From Plantago elongata (lineage: Eukaryota > Streptophyta > Magnoliopsida > Lamiales > Plantaginaceae), in assembly GCA_036897095.1 (NCBI GenBank), contig JAYMSP010000016.1, positions 59,297-123,296 of the forward strand: a stretch of DNA of 64,000 bases, given 5' to 3'. Of this stretch, positions 11,006 through 23,382 are shown one piece after another. Positions within the stretch are counted from its first letter, which is position 1, and each line of letters starts with the position of its first letter. The notes under the pieces were generated by a model. It saw only the letters and a list, made by a program, of their open reading frames with translations, ran no database searches and was not told the DNA's origin. Made by a program: the position numbers and the translations under genes.

Positions 11006-12961
11006 CCCTTAACACATTAGGCTTATACATAACTCGTTTGTATACAAATTTATTTATGTTGAGTTATTGCAACTTAATACTTTAAAGTAAAAATGCATTT
11101 ATCTATTGTATTAATGTCAGGTTTAATTATGATAACACCCTATACATAATTAACATTATAACCTTCTCCACCGATGAAAGTACATAATTTATTCCTATTA
11201 AATTCACTGTCCTCCTCCTAACATAACTTTTCTTACATGTATTGTAGACCACTTCATCCATTAAGTGAACCAAAAGTTAATCATGACGTCATAAATTAGA
11301 ATGGGTGTAAAATGATGAAAAAAGAAGAACGACTGGACCTAAATTAATCAAATAATATGTGCACAATGTTACTTATACACCCTTTGCCAGGTTAACCAAA
11401 TTTAGTTTATGGACTTAAAAAAATGTCATAAAACTCGATCCGTGAATTTACGAAAAATGTAAAACATGAAATGTAACAAATATTTATTTCCGTCCACTGG
11501 CTATGTTTGATAAAATTCTTTAAATGAGCAGATAGTAAATTAATGAAGCGGGTCAATTCAGACATATGCTCATGGACTCCTAATTAGTGGATTGGACTTG
11601 GAGATTAAGCCCAACATAACCAATGAATTTCCGCTAGAGCATCAGTGAGCTTCGTCTCCAGCAGACCAGTTGCACAATTTTCATAAATTTAGCTCTCTTT
11701 TGTGTAAAAGGAAGTCAATCTTGGCCAAGCATGTGAGTTCTCCTACCTTGTGCTCTGGTCCAATAGTTAGTATTAGTAGCGAGTTGACATACTAGTGTAG
11801 TACAATAGACCCGACGACCCCGATCTTGCACTTGTGGTATAGTTGCCCTACTTGGTTGGTTCCATTAGTTGCAGCTGATTGTTGTACTCTCCGCACCCGT
11901 CTTGTAATGCCTACCCCGTGCTTACGGGGGGATAACCTCTACCGTTGATTTTGTCTAAAATAACATACTTTGTTTGCTGAAAAAGAAAAAGAAAACTATA
12001 TAGATTATACGTGTGCTGGCTGATGCGTGTGAAATTTTAATTTATATAACAATAATGATATCTTATTAACTTGTTTATTACGTGGAGTTAATAAACATAT
12101 TCGTAAATCATCTTGATGGTCTCGTGAAGTTTTTTAATGAAATATGTATAAACAATTTTAAAAGAGCTTTATAAAAACATTCCGCAATGCAAGTTTGCCC
12201 AACAATGGGTGCTTGGGTGCACATGGATTAGTGGCTTGACATAGTGTATGTTTAATTAACCATTAGCTCCACAAAGTGCCATAGCTCATGAAATTCATGT
12301 GGCAGTTCTTCAAGCATTCTTGCAAGACTAAAGTGAATCTATATGTTTACATATTGTCTTATCTAGTTAATCTTTTAATTCTGGTATGGACATATGCATC
12401 TCGTATGCTTATTTAGTCAAACATTAAATTAGCTAGTTCACTTTTAATTTTAAATTAATTCTATTCCATATTAAAATTATGTGTCAGTTGATAATCGAAT
12501 TCGTCTCATTATTCAATTTCAAGTTCTTGATTGTTGATTTTTTCTATTAACCTACTTATGTTATACAAGTATCATTTATGATAATTTTATTTCGAAAGAT
12601 AAAATGAGGCTGATTGGGATAGCATTTAAATGACTCAATTTGACTCGATGAACAGTGATTTTGCCTAAAATACACTTCAAATACTCCATTTCAATTCCAT
12701 TCCAAATATAATTTCACAAAAATTTCCATTCAAATGCTATGTGAATCGGCCGGTAATGAAAATAACAAACTAACCTCCTACAAATATATTTGGTAGAGTA
12801 TCAAAATTTCCATACCCACAAAATTTGGTACCACCACCGATAAAATAATTCAAGAATCGGACGTCCAAGTAGACAAAGCCAAGACTTGTTTCCCACTCAT
12901 CTTCCCAATTCCGCAACCGAACCTCCAAACCAAAACCACTCCGCCGCCGCCGGAAAACACC
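11006..12961. other. Intergenic; a degenerate retroelement-like tail near 11.65-12.0 kb
   Basis: No gene was recognised. The block 11640-11995 is less AT-rich than its surroundings. It has a perfect 6-bp hairpin (CCCCGT at 11914-11919 with ACGGGG at 11924-11929) and ends in an A-rich tail (GAAAAAGAAAAAGAAAA near 11979-11995), which looks like the 3' end of a retroelement. This is an inference from shape only. The remaining sequence up to the methyltransferase start is AT-rich and featureless. Confidence 0.3.
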
Positions 12962-15806
12962 ATGTTCAGAGACGTTTCCTCCTGCAATACTTACAATTAC
13001 GGCGATGCGCTTTACTGGGATACTCGATATGTCCAAGAAGCCAATTGCGGTTCATTTGATTGGTACCAACGCTATTCAGCTCTCCGTCCATTTGTCCGGA
13101 AATACATCTCTCCCACCTCCCGTGTGCTCATGGTTGGCTGTGGCAATGCCGGTAAAATGCCTTTCTTGTTTATTTTCATGTTTTTCTTTGATGGTTTGAT
13201 GATAGATCGAAGTTTTATGAGATTGTATTACTGTATTGGTATGAAAGATTGGAACTTTAGGATGCGAGTGTATAAGGTTTCAACTGGTTTTGTTATTTAC
13301 ATCTTTGTGGAATGGAAAATTGGAACCTTTTGGTAGAGATGCATTGCAAATTGGATTATAATTTTGTCCATGCTATTATCGATTATTCTAGTACGGTTTT
13401 TCGATCTTATACGTGCATTCAACTATAGTTGTATTATTCTTTGATCTTGCATGTTGTTTGGAATTTGATAAGGATGTTAATTAGAAATTCAATCGGGGAT
13501 GTTCCACTAGGAAAGTGAAACTGAAAGGGAAAGATATTTACCCTGCCTCTGTTAGTTTTCTGGTTTTCTTGCAGTTTTTGTGCGTACACCTTTGTGTATT
13601 TTACTGTTCCATAGCCAGCTTTAACTTTATATCTCTGTCATGTTGGCTTATAATTGTCTTGAATGGTTGTTATGTTTGGCTTATTGATGTTGTCAATGGT
13701 ACAGCTCCATCTGGTGAATTGTGTCTTTCTTTTGTGTGCATTATTTCAATTTCGCACGCACGAGTTTACAGTATATGCAACTGCTAATATGATAATTGAT
13801 TGTATGCTCTAGTTATGTCGGAGGATATGGTTAAGGATGGTTTTGAAGACATAGTGAATGTTGACATTTCGTCTGTGGCTATTGAAATGATGAGGAAGAA
13901 GTATGCAGATATTCCTCAGTTAAATTGTATCCTTACAATTTCTTTTCAATTGTTTTGTTCTTACGTTATTCCACAATCTCAGAATACTCACGTTGGTGTA
14001 GTTTTTAGCAATGAACCGGATTTCAGAATTGAATATATCAAAACTATTGTTCCAAGATTTCCCTAATTCTATTGTCTAGACATGCAAATGGATGTCAGAG
14101 ATATGAGTTTCTTCCCCGATGATTCATTTGACAGTGTCATTGACAAAGGCAAGTTGCTGAATTATTTCGATGTATTTTTTTAAGTCGGATTTAGCATGCA
14201 GCAACAATAGTTCACTAAACGGTCTTGTTTTGTTGCTTGACCTGCTGATTGACATAACAGGGACGCTTGATTCACTGATGGTCAGTGATTTATTTATGTT
14301 TTGTTCCTATTGTCCGTTCTCTATGTAATGGTTCTAACTTTATGTTGTGGTCTCTCTCCTTGTATCTCCTCGCTCATTGATGCATAGTGTGGTACTGATG
14401 CTCCGATCAGTAGTGCTCAGATGTTGGGGGAAGTGAGCAGGTTGTAGCCTTTGTAGGATTATGAAGTATTTCCTTGAATCAAAATTTATCTTGCTACTCA
14501 TTACATAATTGATGCTAAGGTTTATTTTTATTTTCCACTTGTAGGCTTCTGAAACCAGGAGGAGTTTATCTGTTGGTAATTACATGCCTGAAGTGTTCTA
14601 TAATTAGCCACATTTTTTGAAATCATATAATGAGCCAAAGTACACAGTCCCTGCCTTGGTTATTTGCAGATTACTTACGGTGATCCTTCAGTCCGGATGC
14701 TTTATATAAATCGACCGGTGTACAACTGGAAAGTTGATCTATATATCTTACGTGAGTGTTTCTTCCTTGAACAGCCTATCACCTTTTGAATTGGTTTGGA
14801 TGCCGGGATATACTGCAGTGTTTTTTTCTAAAGTTTTTTTAATAGTGCCTTATCTTACTGGTGCATTTCTGTTGGACATTTAGCTGATTTACCATAAGAT
14901 GAGGATAAAATAGAGTTATACTAGTGGAGTGGTTTACTTTCAGTTTATGTATCTACGTAACCGAAGTTGGTCTATCATAGCCGATACATTTATAACTGAA
15001 AACTCGGAGGGAATGAGAAGAACAAATATAAATCATATAAATCTGGATTCTGGAACAGAGCCCAAATAATAAATAGCGTAAACTTTCTCTGGAATTTTGA
15101 TTTACAAGCATATACTTTGGAGCTTATCTCAAGTATTATGAACTTTGAGCGTCAGTTCACATAGCTTATTTGCTGCATGAATATGAGTATAGATAGTCAA
15201 AGAAGTATTTAGGCTAATTGTATTCGTAGCTGATTCTCTGTATCACTTCATTTGATGTGTTGTAATTTCAGCTGAATTTAGGTATGCATACAGTAGTTCT
15301 TGAAACTTTTATTGTCCCAGGCAGAGGTCATGTAGGGAGATGCAAGGTTATGAATAAACCCCACCCCACATGCCTTAGAAAGAATGGCAGATGCAGGGTC
15401 ATGTTGCATTTTCTTCCCTTGAGGTTTCGTTGGATAATCCAGCTTTGTGGTGGGGATGGGAGATGCTTGCATCCTTATTGTCCATACTCTTCTCCGAAGT
15501 ACTAATATGGCTATTGCATCAAGTACTAGTATTTCTCAGTAGTGTAGAGTGTAGACATTATAATCAAGATCAATAGAATTACTGCTCGTCTTAATACTTA
15601 TGAATCTGTATGCAGCTAGACCTGGGTTCCAAAAGCCTTCTGGATCAACCACAGCTTCAAAATCTTTCTTAGAGCCGATTCCTACCACAGAGGCCGGTTT
15701 GCTGCCAGCTGATTATGTTATCGAAGATCCAGATTCACATTTCATATACGTGTGTAAAAAGATCGTCGCTGCTGCAGATCTTAAAGACAACCCACAGTTA
15801 CTATGA
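12962..15806 (+). CDS. SAM-dependent methyltransferase, EEF1AKMT4/METTL13-like
   Basis: Eight exons join in frame to 249 residues: 12962-13151, 13813-13926, 14080-14148, 14261-14280, 14388-14440, 14545-14575, 14670-14751 and 15616-15806. The protein starts MFRDVSSCNTYNYGDALYWD. It has a class I SAM-binding motif VLMVGCGNA (residues 55-63), an acidic strand end NVDIS, and the DSVIDKGTLDSLMCGTDAP and LLKPGGVYLLITYGDP segments typical of the small EEF1AKMT4/METTL13-N-terminal-like family. Animal relatives methylate lysines of elongation factor eEF1A. The substrate in plants is not settled, so only the methyltransferase class is firm. Exon 4 is only 20 nt. The intron after exon 3 appears to use a GC donor (AAAG|GCAAGT at 14149); all others are GT-AG. 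Confidence 0.88.
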
Positions 15807-17770
15807 CAGACGGTATAAATGTAGGGATCATTTTTGAGTTTATTGCTATACTAGTCAAAGAAAAGGTAAAGAAGGTTTCCAAGCAACAAACACTCTCTTC
15901 AAACTTCATGCATTTTCTCTCTTTTAGGTTCAATAAAGTTTTTTTGTACTCCTACACAAGCTTTAGGCAGGATTAAGGTCAGAATTTGGTTAGAAAAATG
16001 ATGATCTTGGTTGTAGGAGAATTATGAACATTGTTGTAATGTACCATGCTATATGTACCATTTTGAAGCATCTACACCATCAGTTCCATGGACAAGTGCC
16101 TCATTCTCTTTCGGCTCATTAAGATGGAAAGATGGTCATTTTAGCTCAAGATTTGAGCGAAACTAACCGGAAAACTCTGAAACGTTAAGATTTATCCGGT
16201 TATAAGTTTGAATATTTGAGATTATGTACCAGATTTAAGATTTTATCTACAAATTTGACATTTCCCTAAACTAAAATAACTTGAGTTTGACGGTCTAATT
16301 GTTTTACGGGTATGAATTAGGGCAATGCGATGATACAAGTTAATCTCACAACTCATAAAATCAGAAGATAAGACCTACAAATTTCTAGTTATCTCTTCGA
16401 TTTTTTTGGCTATGTCATAAATCTTTAATTAAGCTATTGTTCCAATTTTGGACTCGTGGAAAAGGAAATAAATGCATGTATATTTTTACAAATTTAAAAG
16501 GACAACTGATAGAGAAAGATCCTTCTTTTTAGGCAAGAAAAGTATTAACAAAAGGTAAAAAAAGAAAAAATAAAGTGAGTCCTTGTATTTCCAGATTTAT
16601 GACAAGTGAGGTATATGTAGTGTTTCACAAAAATGGTAATGACAAAAGAAGGCTGCATAAGCAAAGAGAGAAGGGAAAAGATAGAAGGCAATTTCCAAGA
16701 AGGGAAAGGTGAATTAAATTGCATTTATTCAAACAAGTCAAAAACAGAAAGCGATATAACCTCTAACTGCTCTGCTCTTCCCATAAAAGACTCTCACTTT
16801 AGAAATTACTACAACATCTCATCTTCAAACCATCTTTACCAACTGATAAATCATGTAGAGGTTGGTTATGATTTACTTCCTCCCTTTCGTTAGAATTAAA
16901 ATAATTTTTTATTTTAACATTCCACTAAAATAAAATAATTTTTCATTTATAAAAATAATCCTCACATTACAACTCATTTTTAACCACAAATTATTAAAGT
17001 AATATGTACCATTCTTAACCATACAATATTACGGAACTCTTATAAAAACTTGAACTTTCACGAATTTTTATAAATAAATAAATTCCACACTTAGTTATAA
17101 ATATAAACATAGACATTTAAGATTAAATGTAGGAGTAGTATAATGAATAATAAATCCATGGTGTTTTCTTCTAAAACAAATTCAGTTTGAGGTTACCTTT
17201 TATAGGAAGGAATATACATATAGCTTAAGGAAAAGAAAAAAAGTGATCGAGATCTTTACCCTAAGAAAGCGTGAAAAACCGTGAAAGATAAAAAGGGTAA
17301 GTTAGGTAACAAAAGAAACAAAAAATTAGGTTCACAAAAAAAGGCAAGTAATTAAAAAAACTGGACTCTTCTAATTTGGACGATTTCTTGTAATCACATA
17401 AAGAAAGTGCAAATAATTCTCGTAATATGTAAAAACCTGAAGTGGGTCCCACCCTGTTAAGAAAAGTAGTTACTTACCAATTAGTAATTCATTAAAAATT
17501 GGAAAGAAAGAAGACAAAAAGAAAACCATAGAAAAACAGAGTCATGCAGTGTATGGATTCATCAGCCATGCAAAAGCTTGCCGTTTCACTCCAATTTCTC
17601 CACTTATAAATAAATTCCCTTCCTTTTCCTCTTCTTCTTCTCACTTTCCTTAATTCTTCTCTCTAACCAAAAACCAAGAAAAAGAAAACCCTTTTTTTCT
17701 ATTCTTGGAAAGAACAGGAATTGTAATTCAATTGTAATTAGTGTTTCAATTCGAATTGGGATTTTGAAAA
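15807..17770. other. 3' flank of the methyltransferase and upstream region of the MADS gene
   Basis: No gene was recognised. The block 16876-17140 begins TACTTCCTCCCTTTCGTT and ends GTAGGAGTAGTA. Together with its AT-rich body this resembles a decayed Stowaway-type MITE, but the match of the ends is poor. A CT-rich leader (17625-17660) precedes the MADS start codon. Confidence 0.4.
17605..17612 (+). promoter_or_regulatory. Candidate TATA box of the MADS gene
   Basis: TATAAATA lies 159 bp upstream of the MADS ATG. It is followed by a pyrimidine-rich CTTCTTCTT leader of a kind common in plant 5' UTRs. The position fits a transcription start near 17640. It is predicted from sequence alone. Confidence 0.5.
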
Positions 17771-20700
17771 ATGGGTCGAGGCAAAATTGAGATTAAGAAG
17801 ATTGAGAATGTGAATAGCAGGCAAGTCACATTCTCGAAGAGACGAGCGGGTTTGCTCAAAAAGGCTCATGAACTGGCGGTTCTGTGTGATGCTGACGTTG
17901 GTGTTATTATCTTTTCCAACACTGGGAAGCTGTTTCAGTTTTCTAGTTCTTCGTAAGTGCTTGATTTGTTGGTTTTTAGTGGTTTGGGATTTGGGTGTTT
18001 GGTTGCATGTGTTCAATTCTTGCTCAGTTTGATGATTGGGGTTCAGATTTTGGGGAATTTCATCTGGTTTACTGAAGCTTTGAGGGAAAGATTCAATTTT
18101 TATGTGTTACTATGTTCCGTTATAGTGTATCAGCAGAAATTTTGGTTTGTGTTTGAGTTTCTGTGATTAGGGTACTGGAAAGTTCTGTTTTTTAGTTCTA
18201 CTTTGGTTTAATTCTGAGAAAAAGATAATGAGTTATGTTAGTTTTCTCTATGATTGTGTTTATGGTTCTCTAGTACAGGACACACAAATTTGCACTCATA
18301 CCAAATAGATCTGGTCATCTGGTCATACAAAGCTTACCTTTGCATCCTAACATTCTTGTCCTAAAAAACATTTTGCTACTTTTAGCTATGCCTTGAAGAG
18401 TTTGATGTATGAGTTTCTCTGAGTGTGTTTCTTCTATATGGATAAAGATGCTCAAACTCATAGGCAGTTTATTGAGGATGTTTTTTCTTGTCATGGAACA
18501 GCATTATGTTCTCCTGTTTGTACCCATTTCTGTTTTATGCCAATAAGCTGGTGAAGCAGCAGCTTGCGTTGCTTCCGTACATTCTAAAGGCACAGAAGTT
18601 AATGTGCACATGGTAGAAGCACCGGCTCTTTCGTGAACAATAACACTGTGGATACCTCAATTACAACTGCTAAACTTTTTCTGGATTTTTCATGTCGAGG
18701 TGCATACAGAATCTGCATATACTCTGGCAATTATTATAATCATTCGTAAGGTACAGAAGTGTGTGAGGTTCTTTCGATGTATCTTAGCACGTATGGTGAG
18801 TGAGGTAGCAGTTGACTAAGAATCTTGCACATTCACTTTTGTGTTAACTTGTTTTTTGTCTAAGCTATGTCCTTTTGTCAAGTAGAGTTGTTGTGCCTCT
18901 CTTGTGCATTTTTTTCCCTCACAGGAAAGGTAGATATGTTCCAATACCTGGCTAAGAAAAATATATACAAATAAGTTTGTTCAGAATGCTCGGTACACGA
19001 TCCCTCTAGTCTTCAATTTGTTATAGATGTGTCTTCAATTACTTTCAAATTATATTGTGTATCCAAGTTAGTATTTCAAATTAATCAAAAGAATGGCATC
19101 TGTCTTTGTAACTTACAGCATGAATAGAATACTTTCGAGGTATAGCAAGAGCAAGGAAATGGACTCATCTCATGTTCTTGCACATCAAAACAAGCCAGAG
19201 GTATGCTATCAATTTACCAACTTATTCATCACATTATTGCTGCAGTCTTGGCATCTCTTTGATTTTCTGTATGTATTCAATGTATCAGACATTTCTATTA
19301 AAAAACATCATGTAAATTTCAAGCCGTTGTCACATTTTTAACCCTTTCTGCAACCATACAAAATTAGGATTCTTTACATCATGATCAAATGAGATAACAG
19401 AATCCAACGAACATTCGAAAGACTACATTAACATTAGCATGTTGCAATTTATATTTATTCTACATTTCATCCGTGGAAGCAGTATGTAGAAAATGTAGAT
19501 ATGAGGAGAGTTTTTATGATTCTCCCGGCTATACATTGTGAGGTTATGACAACTCTTCTAACAAATACTCCATATTCAAATAGGAGTATGAAATAGTTCT
19601 CAAAAGACTGTTATGAAGATATAGTTTTTCCAAATTGTGACATGACTTAATGGCAATAGAACCTATGACTTTGTAGATATCGTATACGCCGTGGCCTAAA
19701 GTGCATTAATTACGTTCAACTGAACACCATATTCGGTTATAATATTTCTTTCGCAATGAGACCTTTGTTAATGTGCTGCTATGTTGCTTGTTTATTTTAT
19801 ACAGGATGCAGATCCCAGGGAGGTGGAAACTCTTAAAGATGAAATTGCGAAGCTCAAACAAACACAGCTGTATGAGTTTCTTGAATGACCTGTAAATATC
19901 AATCTTCTCATCTTCTGGTTTTATTCTTTACTTTCTGTTATTTGTAGGCGATTGTTGGGTAAAGACCTCATGGGAACGGGCTTACTTGAGCTGAAATCAC
20001 TAGAACAACAACTAAATGAAGGACTGCTAAGCATAAAAGAAAGAAAGGTAAAAGAGTTGACACTGAATAAGTCAATGAGCTGGATTCCTTGATTTCTTAA
20101 TCTGAATTAATGTCCTGTCAGTTTAACTGAAGTGATTTATAAATTTCAGGAGCAAATACTGATGCAACAGCTAGCAGAATCTAAAATGCAGGTATGAAAA
20201 GATGACATGGTAACTTGTTTCCTAAATATTATAGTGGATGCTGGCTAGGCGTGTAGTAGTATTATTAGAGTGTTGTAGACATGCTGATTCTTATTGCTGT
20301 AAAGATTTTAAGCATGTTTTCGCTGTGTAAACTGCAGAAAAAACAAGCTGAGCTAGAAAATGAGAATCTACTTAGACAGGTAGAAGAGTTTGCATTTGCT
20401 ATGAATATCTTGTTTCCTTTACTATCAGTCTCAGTTGTTAACTGTAACTAAAATCCACTTGTTGATTAACTTGACTTTAGCTTAATGAGCTTAAGGGCAT
20501 TTCTCCACCTGCCAGTCATCCTGCAACACCAGTTTGTATGGAATACCATACTATGATGAAGAATGAACCTGCTGCCAAAGAAGGTTCTGGAAGTCCTGAA
20601 ACAGCATGCCATGGCATGACTGCAGATGAAGAGTCGGACTCAGACTCAGACTCAGACTCAGACACCACTCTGCAGTTGGGGTATTTTGATTCACTTTGCA

Positions 20701-21175
20701 TCTACGGAATTTTTATATCTTTATATATTCTCAATGTCATGCGAAAATAACTAATTATACATAGTGCCCCATAGTTTCCAAAAGTTAAACAGTATTGTCG
20801 ACAGAGGGATGAAGACATTTTATCGTGAATCGTAATGAGAACAGGGTGCGCACATGAGATTTCTTAAAACAAAAGGGTACCCTGAAAAGAAACAACTTAT
20901 ATGATCAGGACCAAGTTCAAAATTCAAATTGAGAAATCTTCTGGCTAGATTGGGCATGCTTGCTAAATGTAAACCATAATCTAAGGATTTAAGACAATTC
21001 AAATGCTTCTGAAGATATTATAAACTGTCGCCTCTCACTTTATGCTCTCTTGTACAGGCTTCCAACCAGTGGATGTCGGAAGAGGAAGCAGTCTGATGGA
21101 GAATCAAGCAACTCTGAGACTCAACTCGGCCGCAGCGAACCTTTCTGTGTCCTCTCCCCTCCCCCTTTGCAATAG
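17771..21175 (+). CDS. MIKC-type MADS-box transcription factor, AGL15/AGL18 clade
   Basis: Eight exons join in frame to 276 residues: 17771-17952, 19119-19200, 19805-19869, 19948-20047, 20150-20191, 20338-20379, 20481-20680 and 21058-21175. Residues 1-60 form the MADS domain ([20 protein letters not shown]...). It binds CArG-box DNA and dimerises. The I region and keratin-like K coiled coil follow (about residues 90-175, with [19 protein letters not shown]). The C-terminus carries an acidic Ser-Asp repeat and LQLGL (residues 235-239), an LxLxL EAR-type repression motif also found in AGL15 and AGL18. The last exon ends in a basic [13 protein letters not shown] segment. AGL15/18 proteins act in embryogenesis and as floral repressors in Arabidopsis. 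Which of the two this represents cannot be decided here. Intron 1 is 1.17 kb, as is usual for MIKC genes. Confidence 0.9.
20636..20665 (+). repeat. Hexanucleotide repeat coding for Ser-Asp
   Basis: A perfect run of GACTCA units in exon 7 of the MADS gene encodes alternating Ser and Asp just before the EAR-like motif. As a coding microsatellite, it could change length without shifting the frame. Confidence 0.85.
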
Positions 21176-21514
21176 TATGAGATAAGTTGAAGAGAGGAGT
21201 GGACATGGCTAACTGAATCTTTAATGTTTTTTCTTAACTTGTTTCAACTCTAGTAACTAGAACTGCAATGTTATTCTATGATGTTTTTTCTTGATCACAT
21301 TTTCAAAGTCTCAGTGTTTCTCTTTCTGTGAGAAATGTGAAGTATTCCATGTTCAAATATGAAGAAATCAACAGTTAATACACCTTTCACCATGTGAAAT
21401 GCTTACTTGTTTTTATATCTATTTCAGATATTGAATTGTGCATCAAATGAATGTATTTTCATAACTGTGATTGATATGTAGTAGGAATATTATGTACAAA
21501 TAGACATGTAAGCA
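21176..21514. other. Overlapping 3' region between convergent MADS and BYPASS1-like genes
   Basis: 339 bp separate the two stop codons, so the two 3' UTRs probably abut or overlap. It is AT-rich and no other feature was seen. Confidence 0.5.
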
Positions 21515-22447
21515 TCAGCTCAAGCATGTGTCTCCGAGCCGGAGATTGTTGATCAACTTATTTCTGGTAGATAAAACTTCAGTGAACAGACTATTTGCTT
21601 CCTTTTCTATGCTCTCTACCCAATTTTCCATATCCTTCATTCTCCTCTTCAATTCTTTCACACCCTCATGACATCTTCCATTCGGTAGAGCCATACAAAG
21701 ACGATCTACCGCACCATTTACCTCTTCGACCTCTTCCATGACCATAATATTTCCCAAGCATCTAGAATCGAGGCTCTCTATCATCAAATCATCCGATCCT
21801 TCACCTGCAGATTTTCTCACTTCAGTGTAGGGATTAGCATCACCTGATAAACCCGACAGCACAAAACCGAGCGCCAACAATCCTGTTTTCTTCAATACTT
21901 TCAATGCCTGAAGGACCGTGTTTTCCATTTCCGAAGCCGACTTCATTTTTTCTATTCCAATTGAACCCTGCAGTTTGAAATCCTTCCCGAGATTCCCAGC
22001 TGCTACTTTCTTCAAGTAGTCAGCAGCTGAATTCTTGTTTCCGTTTTCGATTAGGCTTAGGGCGTGAACTATCGAAACTTTGGCCTGGTTTAGATGAGAA
22101 ACAGAGGAGGTTATGAAATTCAGCAGGTCTAGCAAGTTCAAGGTGTAGTTGAGATACTCCTCTATAGCTTTTGAACCCCATCTACTCATAGGGTAGTCTA
22201 TTTCTGCTACCATCTTGGCAAAAGCACTGTTGCCGATATGTATCAGCTCGAAGCACTTGCTCAAACATTTCAGGGAAAGAGTTTCTGAGCCAGGATCAGG
22301 CTTGAACAAGTTTTGGTTGATGAAATTTGAGATTTTGGACCGGAAATTGAGCAAAGAAGCGGCTAAGGCTTCGGAGCTACGGTTGCGATTTTCCAGCTTG
22401 GAGGGAAACTTGAGGGAACGGCCTAGTTTTGCTACTAAGATTACCAT
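21515..22447 (-). CDS. BYPASS1 (BPS1)-like protein, DUF793
   Basis: A single exon of 310 residues starting at ATG 22447. The middle matches the BPS1 family pattern: conserved SxWxxKxIExYLxxxLxLLDxxNxIxSxxSxLNQ, seen here as MSRWGSKAIEEYLNYTLNLLDLLNFITSS, followed by a helical region and a C-terminal coiled coil (LKRRMKDMENWVESIEKEAN). Arabidopsis BPS1 stops the production of a root-derived mobile signal that arrests shoot growth. The molecular activity of the family is unknown. It is somewhat shorter than typical BPS1 (about 350 residues), mainly at the N-terminus. A hydrophobic stretch near residue 190 (TGLLALGFVLSGLSG) may be membrane-associated. It is convergent with the MADS gene. Confidence 0.8.
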   Translation of the reverse strand: MVILVAKLGRSLKFPSKLENRNRSSEALAASLLNFRSKISNFINQNLFKPDPGSETLSLKCLSKCFELIHIGNSAFAKMVAEIDYPMSRWGSKAIEEYLNYTLNLLDLLNFITSSVSHLNQAKVSIVHALSLIENGNKNSAADYLKKVAAGNLGKDFKLQGSIGIEKMKSASEMENTVLQALKVLKKTGLLALGFVLSGLSGDANPYTEVRKSAGEGSDDLMIESLDSRCLGNIMVMEEVEEVNGAVDRLCMALPNGRCHEGVKELKRRMKDMENWVESIEKEANSLFTEVLSTRNKLINNLRLGDTCLS

Positions 22448-23145
22448 GGAGAACAGAACTCAGAAAGGTAAGGTTTTCAACTTTGAATACAAGTTTGGTT
22501 TTTGTTTTGATTGTGTTGTGTGTCAACTTTGAATACATATTTATAGGTGGGAAAAGTATCTGATTCTTTATTGATTTATCAAGTGGGCTTGAAAAGTTGT
22601 TTGGATAAGCATCTGGTGAAACATGGGAAATGGACAGAATCACACAATACCATCAAATTGCATCCCCCTGAAACAGAACTTGCTGTTTTATGCTTTAGCT
22701 TCAAAAAAAGGATAATTTTGATTTTGACCCCTTGAAAGCTTTCTATATACAGTTCTCGACTATCGTTTTACCCCGGGATCGAGTACATGACATAGGTGTG
22801 CGAATGTACATCTCCCCTTTCGAATAATACTTTGCCGCGACTCAATATACAAAATCTGATGGACCATGTCGCATTAAGTAGAGACTCAAATCTTCGATAA
22901 TGAGTTCACGTGGAGATTAGATCTTAGCATTATCCAGATTGAAGAGGACTAAATTCAAATATTACATCTACTGTAATATTCTTGCAGAGAAAACGAATTA
23001 AATGTAGTGCATTTGAGGCTCGAAAGATACTCCCCTTCTCAATCGGGTTTCTAATGCATTTTAGTTTTATTTGTTCCAATGGGTTAATGAAATGTTGAGA
23101 AACTGTTGAAATTGAGATGTTTTGTCAAACGGGTCGCATTTTGTA

Positions 23146-23382
23146 ATGTCTAACGGTGTTTTAATGTTATAATTGTACCGTATAATATATATGTTGCACT
23201 GTACAACACTCAAGTATTATGAGACACTACAACATACGACACGGTTGAAGGAAACCGAGTCGATGTCTAACGGTGTTTTAAATATTATAGCTGTACCATA
23301 TAATATATATGTTGCACCGTACAACACACTCAAGTATTATGAGTCACTACAACATACGACACGGTTGGAGGAAACCGAGTCG
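23146..23382. repeat. 117-bp tandem duplication
   Basis: Two head-to-tail copies start at ATGTCTAACGGTGTTTTAA (23146 and 23263) and both end in GAAACCGAGTCGA. They differ by a few substitutions and short indels, so the duplication is not recent. Both copies contain the block CAAGTATTATGAG followed by ACATACGACACGGTTG. Confidence 0.92.

Noticed and set aside
16876-17140. Stowaway-type MITE
   Set aside because: Only the left end resembles CTCCCTCCGT and the right end agrees poorly. Kept as a comment, not as a feature.
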